A DNA stretch of 23,239 bases from Planctomycetota bacterium (GCA_017885385.1 JAFNGF010000338.1:3723-26961), one strand, 5' to 3'. Shown: positions 7,397 to 14,550, counted from the stretch's first letter. Numbers and translations are program-made. The notes: generated by a model from the sequence alone, not told the origin.

Positions 7397-8275
7397 ATGG
7401 ATACCTGGACGATACAGAAGCTGCTAAATTGGGTCGCCGAATACCTTGGCAGAAAGAGCATCGATTCGCCTCGGCTGAGCGCCGAACTTTTGCTCAGCCA
7501 CGTCCTGGCAAAAAAGCGGATCGAACTTTATACACAATTCGACCGGTGCGTCGCCGAAGATCAATTAGCCCGGTTACGTGACTTGGTGAAACGGGCCGGC
7601 CAACACGAGCCTGTGGCGTACCTCGTTGGCAAAACTGAATTCTATTCGCTGGAGCTAAATGTCACGCCCGATTGTATGATCCCGCGCCCTGAGACGGAAC
7701 TATTGGTCGAACGGGCCATCGAACTTTTGCGAACCAGCAGCGGCACTCAATTGGTTTGTGATTTATGCACCGGAAGCGGCTGCATTGCTACAGCGATCGC
7801 TAAAGATTGCCCGGATGCCCGGATAATCGCAAGCGATATATCCGACGATGCGCTCAAGGTCGCCGCCCAAAACGTTCAAAAGTACCTGTTGAACGAACGA
7901 GTTGAGCTTTTGTGCGGCGACTTGTTTGAGCCTGTCACAGCCAGATTGCCCGGTGACAGGTTCGATCTGATCGTGTGCAACCCTCCTTATGTAAGTGCCG
8001 CGGAGTATGAAGCCCTTGCCAAAAATGTGAGAGACTTCGAGCCGAGGCTGGCACTATTTGCGGGACCGGATGGCCTTGATATTTTCCGGCGGGTGATTCA
8101 AGAAGCGGGGGCGTTTCTAAAGCCCGGTGGTACACTTATGCTGGAGATAGGTTTTTCGCAGGGCCGGGCGATTAAAGAATTGCTCGAACAGACAGGGACA
8201 TTCGCCGAAATCAGATTTGACAAGGACCTCCAAAACCACGACCGAATCGCAATTGCCAAAAAGATGTCACTGTGA
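7397..8275 (+). CDS. prmC: Peptide chain release factor N5-glutamine methyltransferase
   Basis: Methylates the Gln of the GGQ motif in release factors RF1/RF2, using SAM, in the cytoplasm. The 292-residue length is normal. The N-terminal helical RF-binding domain (1-75, with SPRLSAELLLSHVL) is followed by the linker PVAYLVGKTEFYSLELNV and RPETE (97-101). SAM motif I is DLCTGSGCIA (122-131), and the catalytic NPPY is at 195-198, followed by YVSAAEYEAL. NPPY plus RPETE separates PrmC from other N6-adenine enzymes and from PrmB. The 3' end overlaps by nine bases the end of the reverse-strand gene at 8267-8503. Confidence 0.96.
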   Translation: MDTWTIQKLLNWVAEYLGRKSIDSPRLSAELLLSHVLAKKRIELYTQFDRCVAEDQLARLRDLVKRAGQHEPVAYLVGKTEFYSLELNVTPDCMIPRPETELLVERAIELLRTSSGTQLVCDLCTGSGCIATAIAKDCPDARIIASDISDDALKVAAQNVQKYLLNERVELLCGDLFEPVTARLPGDRFDLIVCNPPYVSAAEYEALAKNVRDFEPRLALFAGPDGLDIFRRVIQEAGAFLKPGGTLMLEIGFSQGRAIKELLEQTGTFAEIRFDKDLQNHDRIAIAKKMSL

Positions 8276-8503
8276 TTGGGACGAGATATCGGGCTTTTCG
8301 GCACCTTTGGCTTGCTTTCGCATCTGCTCAAGCTCATCGGCGAGCTTTCCCACTTCAAGGCGCAGCCTTCGGCTCTCTCTGCCGGTTCGCAAAGCGTACC
8401 GGACCACCAGGACAATTACACCAGCCGGCACGCCCAGAACAATAAGAATAGTGAACAACTCGATTGGCCCCGGCGCAAAAAAAGATAGCACGCTGTTTGT
8501 CAT
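8267..8503 (-). CDS. Small one-TM coiled-coil membrane protein B
   Basis: 78 residues from ATG 8503, with a strong AGGAAAGGAAG site. A single membrane helix (about 13-37, IELFTILIVLGVPAGVIVLV) is followed by a charged coiled coil (44-66) containing LRLEVGKLADEL, then a polar tail. The coiled-coil core matches LRMETGKLAEEV in the upstream gene (8 of 12 identical), so the two look like duplicates. The shape (short N-terminus, one helix, cytoplasmic coiled coil) recalls PspB-type envelope-stress proteins, but this is a likeness of architecture only. It is the third gene of a reverse-strand group behind an HTH protein; the spacing to the gene before is 52 bases. Function unknown. Confidence 0.75.
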   Translation of the reverse strand: MTNSVLSFFAPGPIELFTILIVLGVPAGVIVLVVRYALRTGRESRRLRLEVGKLADELEQMRKQAKGAEKPDISSQSQ

Positions 8504-8555
8504 CTTATCTTCCTTTCCTGCACGCAGTGTCTAAGTACCCGCACACGGCAAAAAA

Positions 8556-8837
8556 TCAATCTGTTTGTGCGGGAGAATTTGTGCTTCTGCTGTCCTTCAG
8601 CTCCTGCCGCAAAAGATGAACTTCCTCAGCCAACTTGCCTGTTTCCATCCGTAATAGTTTTTGTTCTTTTCCGGCGATACCGAAATATTTTACCGCACGG
8701 TAAATGCAGAAAGCAAGAAAGCCATAAAAGGCTACGCCGATAGCACATGGAAGCCACTGAACAAGCGGCCAACAGACGGGTTGAGGTGGTGACATGTACT
8801 TTCCTGCTTGTCCCAATAACACAGCAAAAACCATCAT
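8556..8837 (-). CDS. Small one-TM coiled-coil membrane protein A
   Basis: 93 residues from ATG 8837. This start is favoured over an in-frame ATG at 8891 because AAAGGAAAGGAA lies just upstream and because the start overlaps the stop of the preceding HTH gene in an ATGA tetramer, the usual sign of translational coupling. A membrane segment at about 23-47 (WPLVQWLPCAIGVAFYGFLA) is followed by KEQKLLRMETGKLAEEVHLL (57-76), a coiled coil matching that of protein B. The N-terminal 20 residues are moderately hydrophobic and might be a signal. No known catalytic motif. It probably forms hetero-oligomers with protein B; that is inference. Confidence 0.72.
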   Translation of the reverse strand: MMVFAVLLGQAGKYMSPPQPVCWPLVQWLPCAIGVAFYGFLAFCIYRAVKYFGIAGKEQKLLRMETGKLAEEVHLLRQELKDSRSTNSPAQTD

Positions 8838-9037
8838 TCGCTGTTCCTTTCCTTTATTTCTTTGGGGTTGACCTTTTTGGATAGTAGCCAAGCGTCAACG
8901 TCCGCCCGGTCAAAACTTATGTTCTTTTTACTCAGCTTAATATAAGGCGGACAATCACCGCCGGCGATGTACTTGTAAATGGTCCTCTTCGATACTCCTA
9001 AATAAGCTGCCAGGTCTTCTATTGACATCAACTGCAT
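8834..9037 (-). CDS. Excisionase/MerR-type helix-turn-helix DNA-binding protein
   Basis: 67 residues from ATG 9037, with GAGGATAGG upstream; a longer frame to 9103 exists, but its extra residues (MEVCCILAHIASYYYI) are unlike this family. The sequence MSIEDLAAYLGVSKRTIYKY is a textbook HTH_17 start, followed by the wing with PPYIKLSKKNISFDRADVDAWL. Proteins of this fold serve as phage/plasmid excisionases or as small transcription regulators. Here no integrase, att site or phage gene is near; instead the gene is translationally coupled to a membrane coiled-coil protein, which suggests a local regulator, possibly of its own operon. Family assignment is firm, role inferred. Confidence 0.88.
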   Translation of the reverse strand: MQLMSIEDLAAYLGVSKRTIYKYIAGGDCPPYIKLSKKNISFDRADVDAWLLSKKVNPKEIKERNSE

Positions 9038-9103
9038 AGGGCCTATCCTCACTATTATGTAGTAATATGACGCAATGTGCGCTAAAATGCAACAAACTTC
9101 CAA

Positions 9104-9380
9104 GAAATTTTGCGTTTTTTTTTGGCGGCCGCAGTGTGGCTGACGTTTCTTGGGGCTCGGCCCGGCTTAAGTCTATTATTTAGCGTAAGTTATGCGAGAG
9201 CCACTTCATTGCGCAGCAGATAATCTTGCCGGTGGGGGGTGCTCGCCGAGTCGAAAGGACCATAGTTGGCCAGGCATATCCGGTTAAAGACTCTTACCCA
9301 AATTAGCACCCCGTTTTTGTCACAATTGAGAGGACAACCAGAAGACAGAAAGATTTTTTGGCAAAAATGTGAAAAAACGC
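9104..9380. other. Divergent intergenic stretch between the HTH operon and the PEP-CTERM gene
   Basis: No gene is supported here. The part next to 9104 would hold the promoter of the reverse HTH operon; a run of nine or more T at about 9114-9124 is visible. A reverse open frame across 9190-9420 has no ribosome-binding site and no family features. I looked for a riboswitch and could not identify one. Confidence 0.5.
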
Positions 9381-9408
9381 TTGCATTTTTCAGAGCCGAG
9401 TTTATAGT
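9381..9408 (+). promoter_or_regulatory. Sigma-70-type promoter of the PEP-CTERM gene
   Basis: TTGCAT (9381-9386) and TATAGT (9403-9408) are separated by 16 bases and lie 38 bases before the start codon, with AAGGAGGAG in between as ribosome-binding site. The match is 4 of 6 and 5 of 6 to consensus. Confidence 0.55.
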
Positions 9409-9446
9409 ACTGCAAATCAATAATGGCAGTTTAAGGAGGAGCAGCC

Positions 9447-9971
9447 ATGAGAAAATGCATGGTGGCTTTGGCGTTAGTGGGGACGGTCGTAGTTCTCAGC
9501 ACTGTGGCTCAAGGAGCTTTGGTCAATTTTAGTGCCGATGCTACCTCGTCGTGGTCTGACAGCGGCGCTGTGGTTTCGCAAAATATCTCCACGATTTTGC
9601 CTTTGCAATTGACCATGAGCGCCCAGGCAAACTCGAAATTTACCATTACTACCACCACCACGAACGAGAGCAGCATCATTTGGGAGCGCTACATCCTGAC
9701 GCTTGACCTGCAAGGCGATGCTACTTTTGTCCAGAAAGATGCCGGAAGCACAAAGTTCAAGACCGTAGATTATGTCAGTCCTTACCGCCTCGAGTTTCTG
9801 TCGCCGGATGAAGTGCTGCCCGGTCAGGTCGTGACGTTGCAATTCGACATAAGCATCCCTGACGGCGGCCCCTTCACGTTTACGCTGACGCAGAACCCGA
9901 TCCCTGAACCGGCTACGGCGGCACTGCTCGGACTTGGCGCCTTGCTGCTTCTGGCAAGAAGAAAAAAATAA
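9447..9971 (+). CDS. PEP-CTERM secreted protein
   Basis: 174 residues. A signal peptide (1-23, ending VAQGA) leads a small beta-rich, Thr/Ser-rich domain (SKFTITTTTTNESSIIWERY). The C-terminus is a canonical PEP-CTERM sorting signal: PEP at 153-155 (IPEPATAALLG), hydrophobic helix, then RRKK at the end. Such proteins are cut by an exosortase (EpsH/XrtA type) and end up in the cell envelope or extracellular matrix; no exosortase lies in this window. A strong AAGGAGG site precedes ATG 9447. The domain itself is not recognised. It is convergent with apt, 22 bases away. Confidence 0.93.
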   Translation: MRKCMVALALVGTVVVLSTVAQGALVNFSADATSSWSDSGAVVSQNISTILPLQLTMSAQANSKFTITTTTTNESSIIWERYILTLDLQGDATFVQKDAGSTKFKTVDYVSPYRLEFLSPDEVLPGQVVTLQFDISIPDGGPFTFTLTQNPIPEPATAALLGLGALLLLARRKK

Positions 9972-9993
9972 CATAGCCGGGCGAAAGAGCCGA

Positions 9994-10524
9994 TCAATAG
10001 GTTATGACCGCACTAATTTTGTACGGACGCAGTTTTTGCCTGCCGGCCAATTCGCCAAGCTCCACCAAAAAGGTTATTCCGGCGATTTTTCCTCCTATTT
10101 TTTCGATTAGCTTGCAGGCTGCCACCATCGTCCCGCCCGTAGCCAGCAGATCATCAACCATCAGCACTTTTGCTCCCCTGCTCAACGCGTCACTGTGTAC
10201 CTGGAGGGTATCGGTGCCGTATTCCAGGTCGTAGCTGATGCTCTCGGTTTTGAACGGCAATTTACCTTTCTTGCGGATAGGGACAAAACCCGCGTCGAGT
10301 TTCGCCGCCGCCGCCGCTCCGAATATAAAACCTCTGGCCTCCACCGCCGCAACGTACTGAATCCCAGCGTCGGCAAAACCGGCACATAGAGCTTCCACCG
10401 CTGCTGCAAATGCTTTTGGATCAGCTAATAAGGGTGTGATGTCGCGAAATAAAATTCCTTTTTTTGGCCAGTCAGGTATGCTGCGGATATATCCGGCCAG
10501 GTCAACTCCTTTGGTCATGCTCAT
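9994..10524 (-). CDS. apt: Adenine phosphoribosyltransferase
   Basis: Salvages adenine to AMP using PRPP, in the cytoplasm. 176 residues, normal for Apt. Key signs: the N-terminal IPDWPKKGILFRDITPLL, the adenine-site stretch VEARGFIFGAAAA, RKKGKLPF, and the PRPP loop VLMVDDLLATGGTM (120-133). Two starts are possible: ATG 10524 and ATG 10518. GGAAGGG lies almost against the first and seven bases from the second, so the true start may be 10518 (MTKGVDLAGYI). It is on the same strand as the sigma factor, which lies 141 bases upstream, with a palindromic repeat between them. Confidence 0.96.
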   Translation of the reverse strand: MSMTKGVDLAGYIRSIPDWPKKGILFRDITPLLADPKAFAAAVEALCAGFADAGIQYVAAVEARGFIFGAAAAAKLDAGFVPIRKKGKLPFKTESISYDLEYGTDTLQVHSDALSRGAKVLMVDDLLATGGTMVAACKLIEKIGGKIAGITFLVELGELAGRQKLRPYKISAVITY

Positions 10525-10617
10525 TCCCTTCCGTGGCGTCGGTTCAAGTTACAATTGCCCAGTCGAGACTCAATTGCCCGCTCAATCTATTGTCGCCTAA
10601 TTGCCGGCAGAAAGCAA

Positions 10618-10639
10618 GCTCGCCTTGCGTATGGCGGGC
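10618..10639. repeat. Small GCCGCC-type palindrome, copy 1
   Basis: GCTCGCC, TTGCGTA, TGGCGGGC: arms pair with one wobble around a seven-base centre. It shares its shape and centre with copies at 21172-21193, 21217-21233 and 22974-22995, all in spacers. Confidence 0.5.
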
Positions 10640-10665
10640 AAACCTTATTGATATATCGTTCCCGG

Positions 10666-11562
10666 CTATTCTTCATTCATATATTCGTAGAGCTTGGTGA
10701 GCGCGTCCCTGCGAATCTGGCGAATCCGCTCCCGCGTCAGATTCAACTTTTTGCCGATCTCTTTAAGTGACATTGGTCTCTTACCATCGAGACCGTAATG
10801 CAGTCTCAACACGTTGGCCTCTCGCGGGTCGATCCTATCAAGCAGAAACAAAACCTTTGTCTTTTCCTCGTCTTCAACCAACGCATCTTCCGGCCTGGCA
10901 CCATTCCGATCTTCCAGGGTGGATTCCGGCGACTGGTTTTCGTCCGACCCATCGCCGCTGCCGGCCTCACCCACCGAGCCGAGCACCTCGACGATCCGAT
11001 GTATCACATTTGCTTTGCGAAAAGGAAGCTGCATAATGTCAGCCATTTCTTCGATGCGCGGCATTCTGCCGAGCCGGGCTTCCAGTTCCGCCGCCATGTG
11101 CCGCCACTGGTTTATAAGCGCGACCATATAGGTGGGAACATGCAGGGGCTGAATGTTCTCCAGCAGTGCCCGCTTGATGCTCTGCTTTATCCACCACGCT
11201 GCGTATGTGCTGAAGCGTGTCCCTCGGCCGGGGTCAAAGTAATCAACCGCCTTTATCAGCCCGAGGTTGCCTTCCTCAATCAAGTCACCGAGGCTCATTT
11301 CCCGCCCGGTGTATCTCTTTGCGATACTGACGACAAGCCTTAGATTGCTTCGCACCAATTGCTCTCGGGCCCAGGGGTCGTTTTTCTCGACAACGAGTTT
11401 GCCCAGCTCGCACTCTTCTTCCCAGGTCAAAAGCGATGCTTCGTCGATTTCTTTGAGGTATTCTTTTATAGTGACGTCAAATATTATGGCTTCCTCCCGC
11501 CCAGCCGAAACCCGCCGTCGGCGGGCCGGCCATAAGGGCAAATCTTGATTCTGGTCGGACAA
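10666..11562 (-). CDS. RNA polymerase sigma factor, RpoD-like (group 1/2 type)
   Basis: 298 residues. Region 1.2-like IKEYLKEIDEASLLTWEEE, then region 2 (LVRSNLRLVVSIAKRYTGRE, LGDLIEEGNLGLIKAVDYFD, FSTYAAWWIKQSIKRALL), region 3 (VPTYMVALINQWR... LGRMPRIEEMADIM) and region 4.2 (SLKEIGKKLNLTRERIRQIR) are all present. It lacks the long region 1.1 of housekeeping SigA and has an acidic linker between regions 3 and 4 (GEAGSGDGSDENQSPESTLE). It directs RNA polymerase to promoters of the sigma-70 class; whether it is the main or an alternative sigma cannot be told. The start is TTG 11562 (MSDQNQDL); AAGGAG lies about 20 bases upstream, too far, so the start is uncertain. No anti-sigma gene is adjacent. 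Confidence 0.92.
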   Translation of the reverse strand: MSDQNQDLPLWPARRRRVSAGREEAIIFDVTIKEYLKEIDEASLLTWEEECELGKLVVEKNDPWAREQLVRSNLRLVVSIAKRYTGREMSLGDLIEEGNLGLIKAVDYFDPGRGTRFSTYAAWWIKQSIKRALLENIQPLHVPTYMVALINQWRHMAAELEARLGRMPRIEEMADIMQLPFRKANVIHRIVEVLGSVGEAGSGDGSDENQSPESTLEDRNGARPEDALVEDEEKTKVLFLLDRIDPREANVLRLHYGLDGKRPMSLKEIGKKLNLTRERIRQIRRDALTKLYEYMNEE

Positions 11563-11941
11563 GTTCGGTTGTGATTTTACCTTCTCCTTGCAGATTATCG
11601 GCTCTCCGTCGCCATAGCTTTGGAGCGTCGGCGACTCTTGCCGAATCCAAATCCTCAGAGCAGTTATCGGCAGATTTGTGTCCTCGGTTTAGCGCGCAAA
11701 ATGAAAATCCGCCTGCCCTTATCGGTCCCTGGGTGTTCTCGCCCCCCATTTAGCCCCGGTCCTTGTGGCCGGGGTTTCTCCGTGGGTCTCTTACGCCTCC
11801 GTCATTGCAAGCCTGTCGCAGCCAGGCGTGGCAATCTCAGACGCATTTCTGTGCTTCGAGATTCTCGTGCAATGAATATGTTGATTTTTTCCGCTTCAAA
11901 AACCATCTCTGGTGTGTAAAATAATGCTTTTGAGAAACGCG
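11563..11941. other. Divergent intergenic stretch with a TTTAGCCCC hairpin
   Basis: No gene is supported. It separates the reverse sigma factor gene from the forward three-Cys-motif gene. It contains the ATTTAGCCCC hairpin noted separately and no clear promoter pair. Confidence 0.5.
11749..11787. repeat. ATTTAGCCCC hairpin element, copy 2
   Basis: CCCCGG (11754-11759) pairs with CCGGGG (11769-11774), followed by TTTCTCCGTGGG. The order ATTTAGCCCC, loop, GGGGTT, CGTGGG is the same as at 1210-1250, although loop and stem bases differ, so it may be a repeat conserved by structure, or a terminator. Confidence 0.35.
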
Positions 11942-12685
11942 ATGGCTCAGAACTCTAAAATAGAATGGACCCAATCCACTTGGAATCCGGTTACCGGCTG
12001 CACGAAGGTCAGTGTCGGCTGCCGGAACTGCTACGCTGAGCGTATGGCGTTGAGGCTGATGGCCGCCGGTAGTCCAAATTATGCGAATGGCTTCCGTGTC
12101 ACGGTACATCCACATGCTCTTGAATTACCACTGCGTTGGAAACAGCCGCGAGTGATTTTCGTCAATTCGATGAGCGACCTTTTTCACAAGGACGTTCCTT
12201 TTCATTTCATCTCGAAAATTTTCGATGTTATGCGCCAGGCGTCGCAACACCAGTTTCAAGTGCTGACAAAACGCAGCGAGCGCCTGTTGCACTTAAGCTC
12301 GAAGCTCAGATGGCCGGAGAATGTGTGGATGGGCGTCACTGTCGAGACGGCGGATTATCTTTGCCGTATAGACCACTTACGACAAACTCCCGCGGCAGTA
12401 AAGTTCATATCCTTTGAGCCGCTTCTTGGCCGCATTCCTGACCTCGACCTCACTGGTATTGATTGGGTCATTGTCGGAGGTGAATCCGGCCCCGGTGCAA
12501 GGCTGATGAAGCAGCAGTGGGCTGTTGAGATTCGCGACAAATGCCTTAACGCCGGTACTGCCTTTTTCTTTAAGCAGTGGGGTGGCGTCAACAAAAAGAG
12601 AAACGGTCGCTCGCTTGAAGGCCGCACATGGGACGATATGCCCCTGCCTGAAAGACAAACAGTAATGATGGATAGAAATGGCTGA
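11942..12685 (+). CDS. Three-Cys-motif protein, DUF5131 (phage Gp37/Gp68-like)
   Basis: 247 residues from ATG 11942 (MAQNSKIEWTQSTWNPVTGC), the usual beginning of the family; GTG 11912 and ATG 11924 are also in frame. The defining Cys motif C-x6-C-x2-C is C20, C27, C30 (GCTKVSVGCRNCYAER), probably a metal or Fe-S site. Other family blocks: VIFVNSMSDLFHKDVP, QVLTKRSERLL, VWMGVTVE, FISFEPLLGRI, DWVIVGGESGPGARLM, TAFFFKQWGG. Proteins of this family are found in phages and mobile DNA and often sit beside TcmP, as here: the stop overlaps the tcmP start by eight bases. Activity unknown; a radical-SAM-like barrel is a plausible reading but not established by this sequence. Confidence 0.9.
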   Translation: MAQNSKIEWTQSTWNPVTGCTKVSVGCRNCYAERMALRLMAAGSPNYANGFRVTVHPHALELPLRWKQPRVIFVNSMSDLFHKDVPFHFISKIFDVMRQASQHQFQVLTKRSERLLHLSSKLRWPENVWMGVTVETADYLCRIDHLRQTPAAVKFISFEPLLGRIPDLDLTGIDWVIVGGESGPGARLMKQQWAVEIRDKCLNAGTAFFFKQWGGVNKKRNGRSLEGRTWDDMPLPERQTVMMDRNG

Positions 12686-13805
12686 CAGATTACCTACAAT
12701 TTGGGAGGGAGCCGCTCACACCTTTGCAAAACACCAAATACTTGAGACCTATCTTAAGGCATGGACAGCGATAATGTGCAGTCAGTCCTCTCGCTTGGGC
12801 ATTTCTGGAGCACAGTTACTGTTTGTCGACGGTTTTGCTGGCCCGGGTCGGTATGGTGGCGGACAAGATGGAAGTCCAATTCTCGCCATAAAATCAATTT
12901 TGAGTCATTCTCACGATCTTAAGGTCCCTATCAGGTTTTTGTTTATCGAAATTGACAAAGAAAGACATGCCATTTTGCGGGACGCTATCAAACCGTACGA
13001 AGAACAGGCAGCTAGATCTGGTAGAATCAGTTCGATCAGATTAAAGCAAGGCGATTGCGAAACAGTCCTTAATAAAATGCTTGATGATTTAGAAAAAGAA
13101 AAACGTAAAGTTGGTCCGGCTTTGTTTTTTCTTGATCAATCCGGCTACTCCGACGTCTCTATGGAATTGATTCGGAGGATAATGTCTCAACCATTGTGTG
13201 AAGTATTTTTCTATTTAAATTGGGACCACATGAATCGATTTCTTGTTGACCAGACTAAGTGGCCATCATTAAGTATGACTTTCGGCGGGGATGATTGGCG
13301 CCCCGTCCTCTCACTGGAAATGACCGAGAGGCCAACCTTTATACTACAAACCTATAGAACTGCTCTCAAACAAAAGGCCTCTATCAAGTATGTTTGGCAC
13401 TTTGTGATGTGTGATAGCAATGGCAAGTTGCTTTACTGGCTGTTCTTCTGTACCAACAGTTTGAGAGGCTTGGAAGAAATGAAAAAGGCAATGTGGCGGG
13501 TTGATCCTACCGGTGGGTTTCGCTTCTCTGACAAAAATAACCCGTCGCAACTCAGTCTATTCGAAAATTACACAGATAACATGCTCATTGAAGACCTTTT
13601 TACGAGTCTTCGTGGTCGGAAAATGACCGTAGCTCATGTGAAGGAGTTTGTATTAACTGAGACTCCGGCCTATCTGTACAAGAACGCACTTAATATTTTG
13701 GAAAAACAGAATAAGCTAACAGTACCCAATCCTCCTGCTGGAAGACGCAAGGGGACGTTCCCGGATGAGTACGTGCACGAAATGTGCCTGCAGTTTCTTT
13801 CCTGA
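12678..13805 (+). CDS. tcmP: Three-Cys-motif partner protein TcmP
   Basis: 375 residues, overlapping the end of the three-Cys gene by eight bases, so translation is probably coupled. The signature DGFAGPGRYGGGQDGSP (51-67) follows an N-terminal HTFAKHQILETYLKAW. FIEIDKERHAIL (89-100) and FLDQSGYSDV (151-160) occupy the places of methyltransferase motifs II and IV, so a Rossmann SAM-binding fold is likely by inference. The C-terminal 90 residues (MTVAHVKEFVL... ALNILEKQNKL) look like a winged-helix DNA- or RNA-binding domain. TcmP is known as the regular neighbour of three-Cys-motif proteins, with no defined function. Coding is AT-richer than the neighbours, which points to horizontal gain. 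Confidence 0.88.
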   Translation: MADRLPTIWEGAAHTFAKHQILETYLKAWTAIMCSQSSRLGISGAQLLFVDGFAGPGRYGGGQDGSPILAIKSILSHSHDLKVPIRFLFIEIDKERHAILRDAIKPYEEQAARSGRISSIRLKQGDCETVLNKMLDDLEKEKRKVGPALFFLDQSGYSDVSMELIRRIMSQPLCEVFFYLNWDHMNRFLVDQTKWPSLSMTFGGDDWRPVLSLEMTERPTFILQTYRTALKQKASIKYVWHFVMCDSNGKLLYWLFFCTNSLRGLEEMKKAMWRVDPTGGFRFSDKNNPSQLSLFENYTDNMLIEDLFTSLRGRKMTVAHVKEFVLTETPAYLYKNALNILEKQNKLTVPNPPAGRRKGTFPDEYVHEMCLQFLS

Positions 13806-13834
13806 GCCTGCTTTTCAATTGTTGAATAGTCTGA

Positions 13835-14155
13835 TGTGTCTGGTTACTGAGTTACTCTTCTTGCCAGATACTTTCACTCACCGAAGGCACAATTCTCATA
13901 ACAGCACAGGGTGCTGACTGGCGTTCTATCATAAATAGAACGCCAGGTCATCGGCGGGCGGAAGTCTTGAGAGAACTATACGTAGGGCAGATTAAATCGC
14001 TTGGATACACCAACTTTGAGTATGAGCGAATATCAACAAAGGATCATCCTTTGTATATTTTGATTTTCTGTTCGCGTCACCATTTGGCGGCTAAGCTATG
14101 GCGCGGGATCGCAGGAAAGAAAAGAAACGGACAGCGAACGTTCTCTTTTGATTAA
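13835..14155 (+). pseudogene. C-terminal remnant of a second TcmP-like gene
   Basis: The frame is open from the codon after a TGA at 13832 to a stop at 14153-14155, but has no ATG or GTG before TTG 13967 and no ribosome-binding site. It reads EGTILITAQGADWRSIINR, then LRELYVGQIKSLGYTNFEYE, HPLYILIFCSRHHLAAKLW and a terminal GQRTFSFD. The 'PLY-LIF-S-H-LA-K-W' block and the GQR ending are what I associate with the C-terminus of the common TcmP type, which differs from the C-terminus of the intact gene upstream. A 12-bp hairpin lies inside. Best read as debris from a second copy or from a rearranged cassette; a short real gene starting at 13967 is less likely. Confidence 0.5.
13918..13946. repeat. 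Perfect 12-bp hairpin
   Basis: 13918-13929 (CTGGCGTTCTAT) pairs exactly with 13935-13946 (ATAGAACGCCAG) around the loop CATAA. It lies 113 bases after tcmP and could act as a transcript end for the pair, but no T-tract follows. It may instead mark a recombination or insertion scar. Confidence 0.6.
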
Positions 14156-14550
14156 CCCGTGACAATGCCATTCGTATCTGATACAAGTCAAAGTCGCAGC
14201 TCTCGTCAGGCCCTGTGGTGGGCGATTCCTAATCAAAGCGGAGGTCGACAACCGGAAATGTCTTTTAATTTTTTGCTAAAAAGTGCGCATTTCTTGATCA
14301 TTTTTGCTCAAAACGCGCGCATTTCTGTAAATTTCTGCGTATTTTCGACAATTTTTGAAAAGTCGCTTTTCTGCGTCTAAGCAGTTATTATTTCAGCACT
14401 TATAAAAATTTTCGCCCAAAGTCCTAAAAACCAGGTGTCCAATTCGACGTCGCGACATACCCGCATCGGCTGAGCCGGACGGGGCAATTTGATTGACCTA
14501 TTCAGAGTTTGATGCTACTTTATTGCCAACCTAAATCACGGAGCTAAATC
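14156..14550. other. AT-rich non-coding stretch
   Basis: No gene is supported. It is unusually AT-rich for this window, holds the 32-base-period repeat at 14268-14326, and ends in CACGGAG, the ribosome-binding region of the next gene. Confidence 0.55.
14268..14326 (+). repeat. Imperfect direct repeat, 32-base period
   Basis: Copy 1 at 14268-14294 and copy 2 at 14300-14326, each 27 bases, both run A, T-run, GCT, A-run, then GCGCATTTCT. A weaker third echo (ATTTTTGAAAAGTCGC) begins at 14350. The copies share nearly all bases, with a few changes in the centre. Too few copies for a CRISPR array and no spacer regularity beyond two units. Confidence 0.5.

Noticed and set aside
8834..9037. Prophage or integrative element signalled by the excisionase-like gene
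   Set aside because: No integrase, att-like duplication, tRNA or phage structural gene is near; the gene is coupled to a membrane protein instead.
9190..9420. Reverse open frame of 76 codons upstream of the PEP-CTERM gene
   Set aside because: It runs through the promoter and has no ribosome-binding site or motif; the translation is Cys/Ser/Asn-rich noise.
11477..11749. Reverse open frame upstream of and overlapping the sigma factor start
   Set aside because: It is in a different frame from the sigma factor and its translation has no recognisable domain or signal.
14268..14380. CRISPR-like repeat array
   Set aside because: Only two good copies, A/T-run based, with spacers of about five bases; no cas genes in the window.
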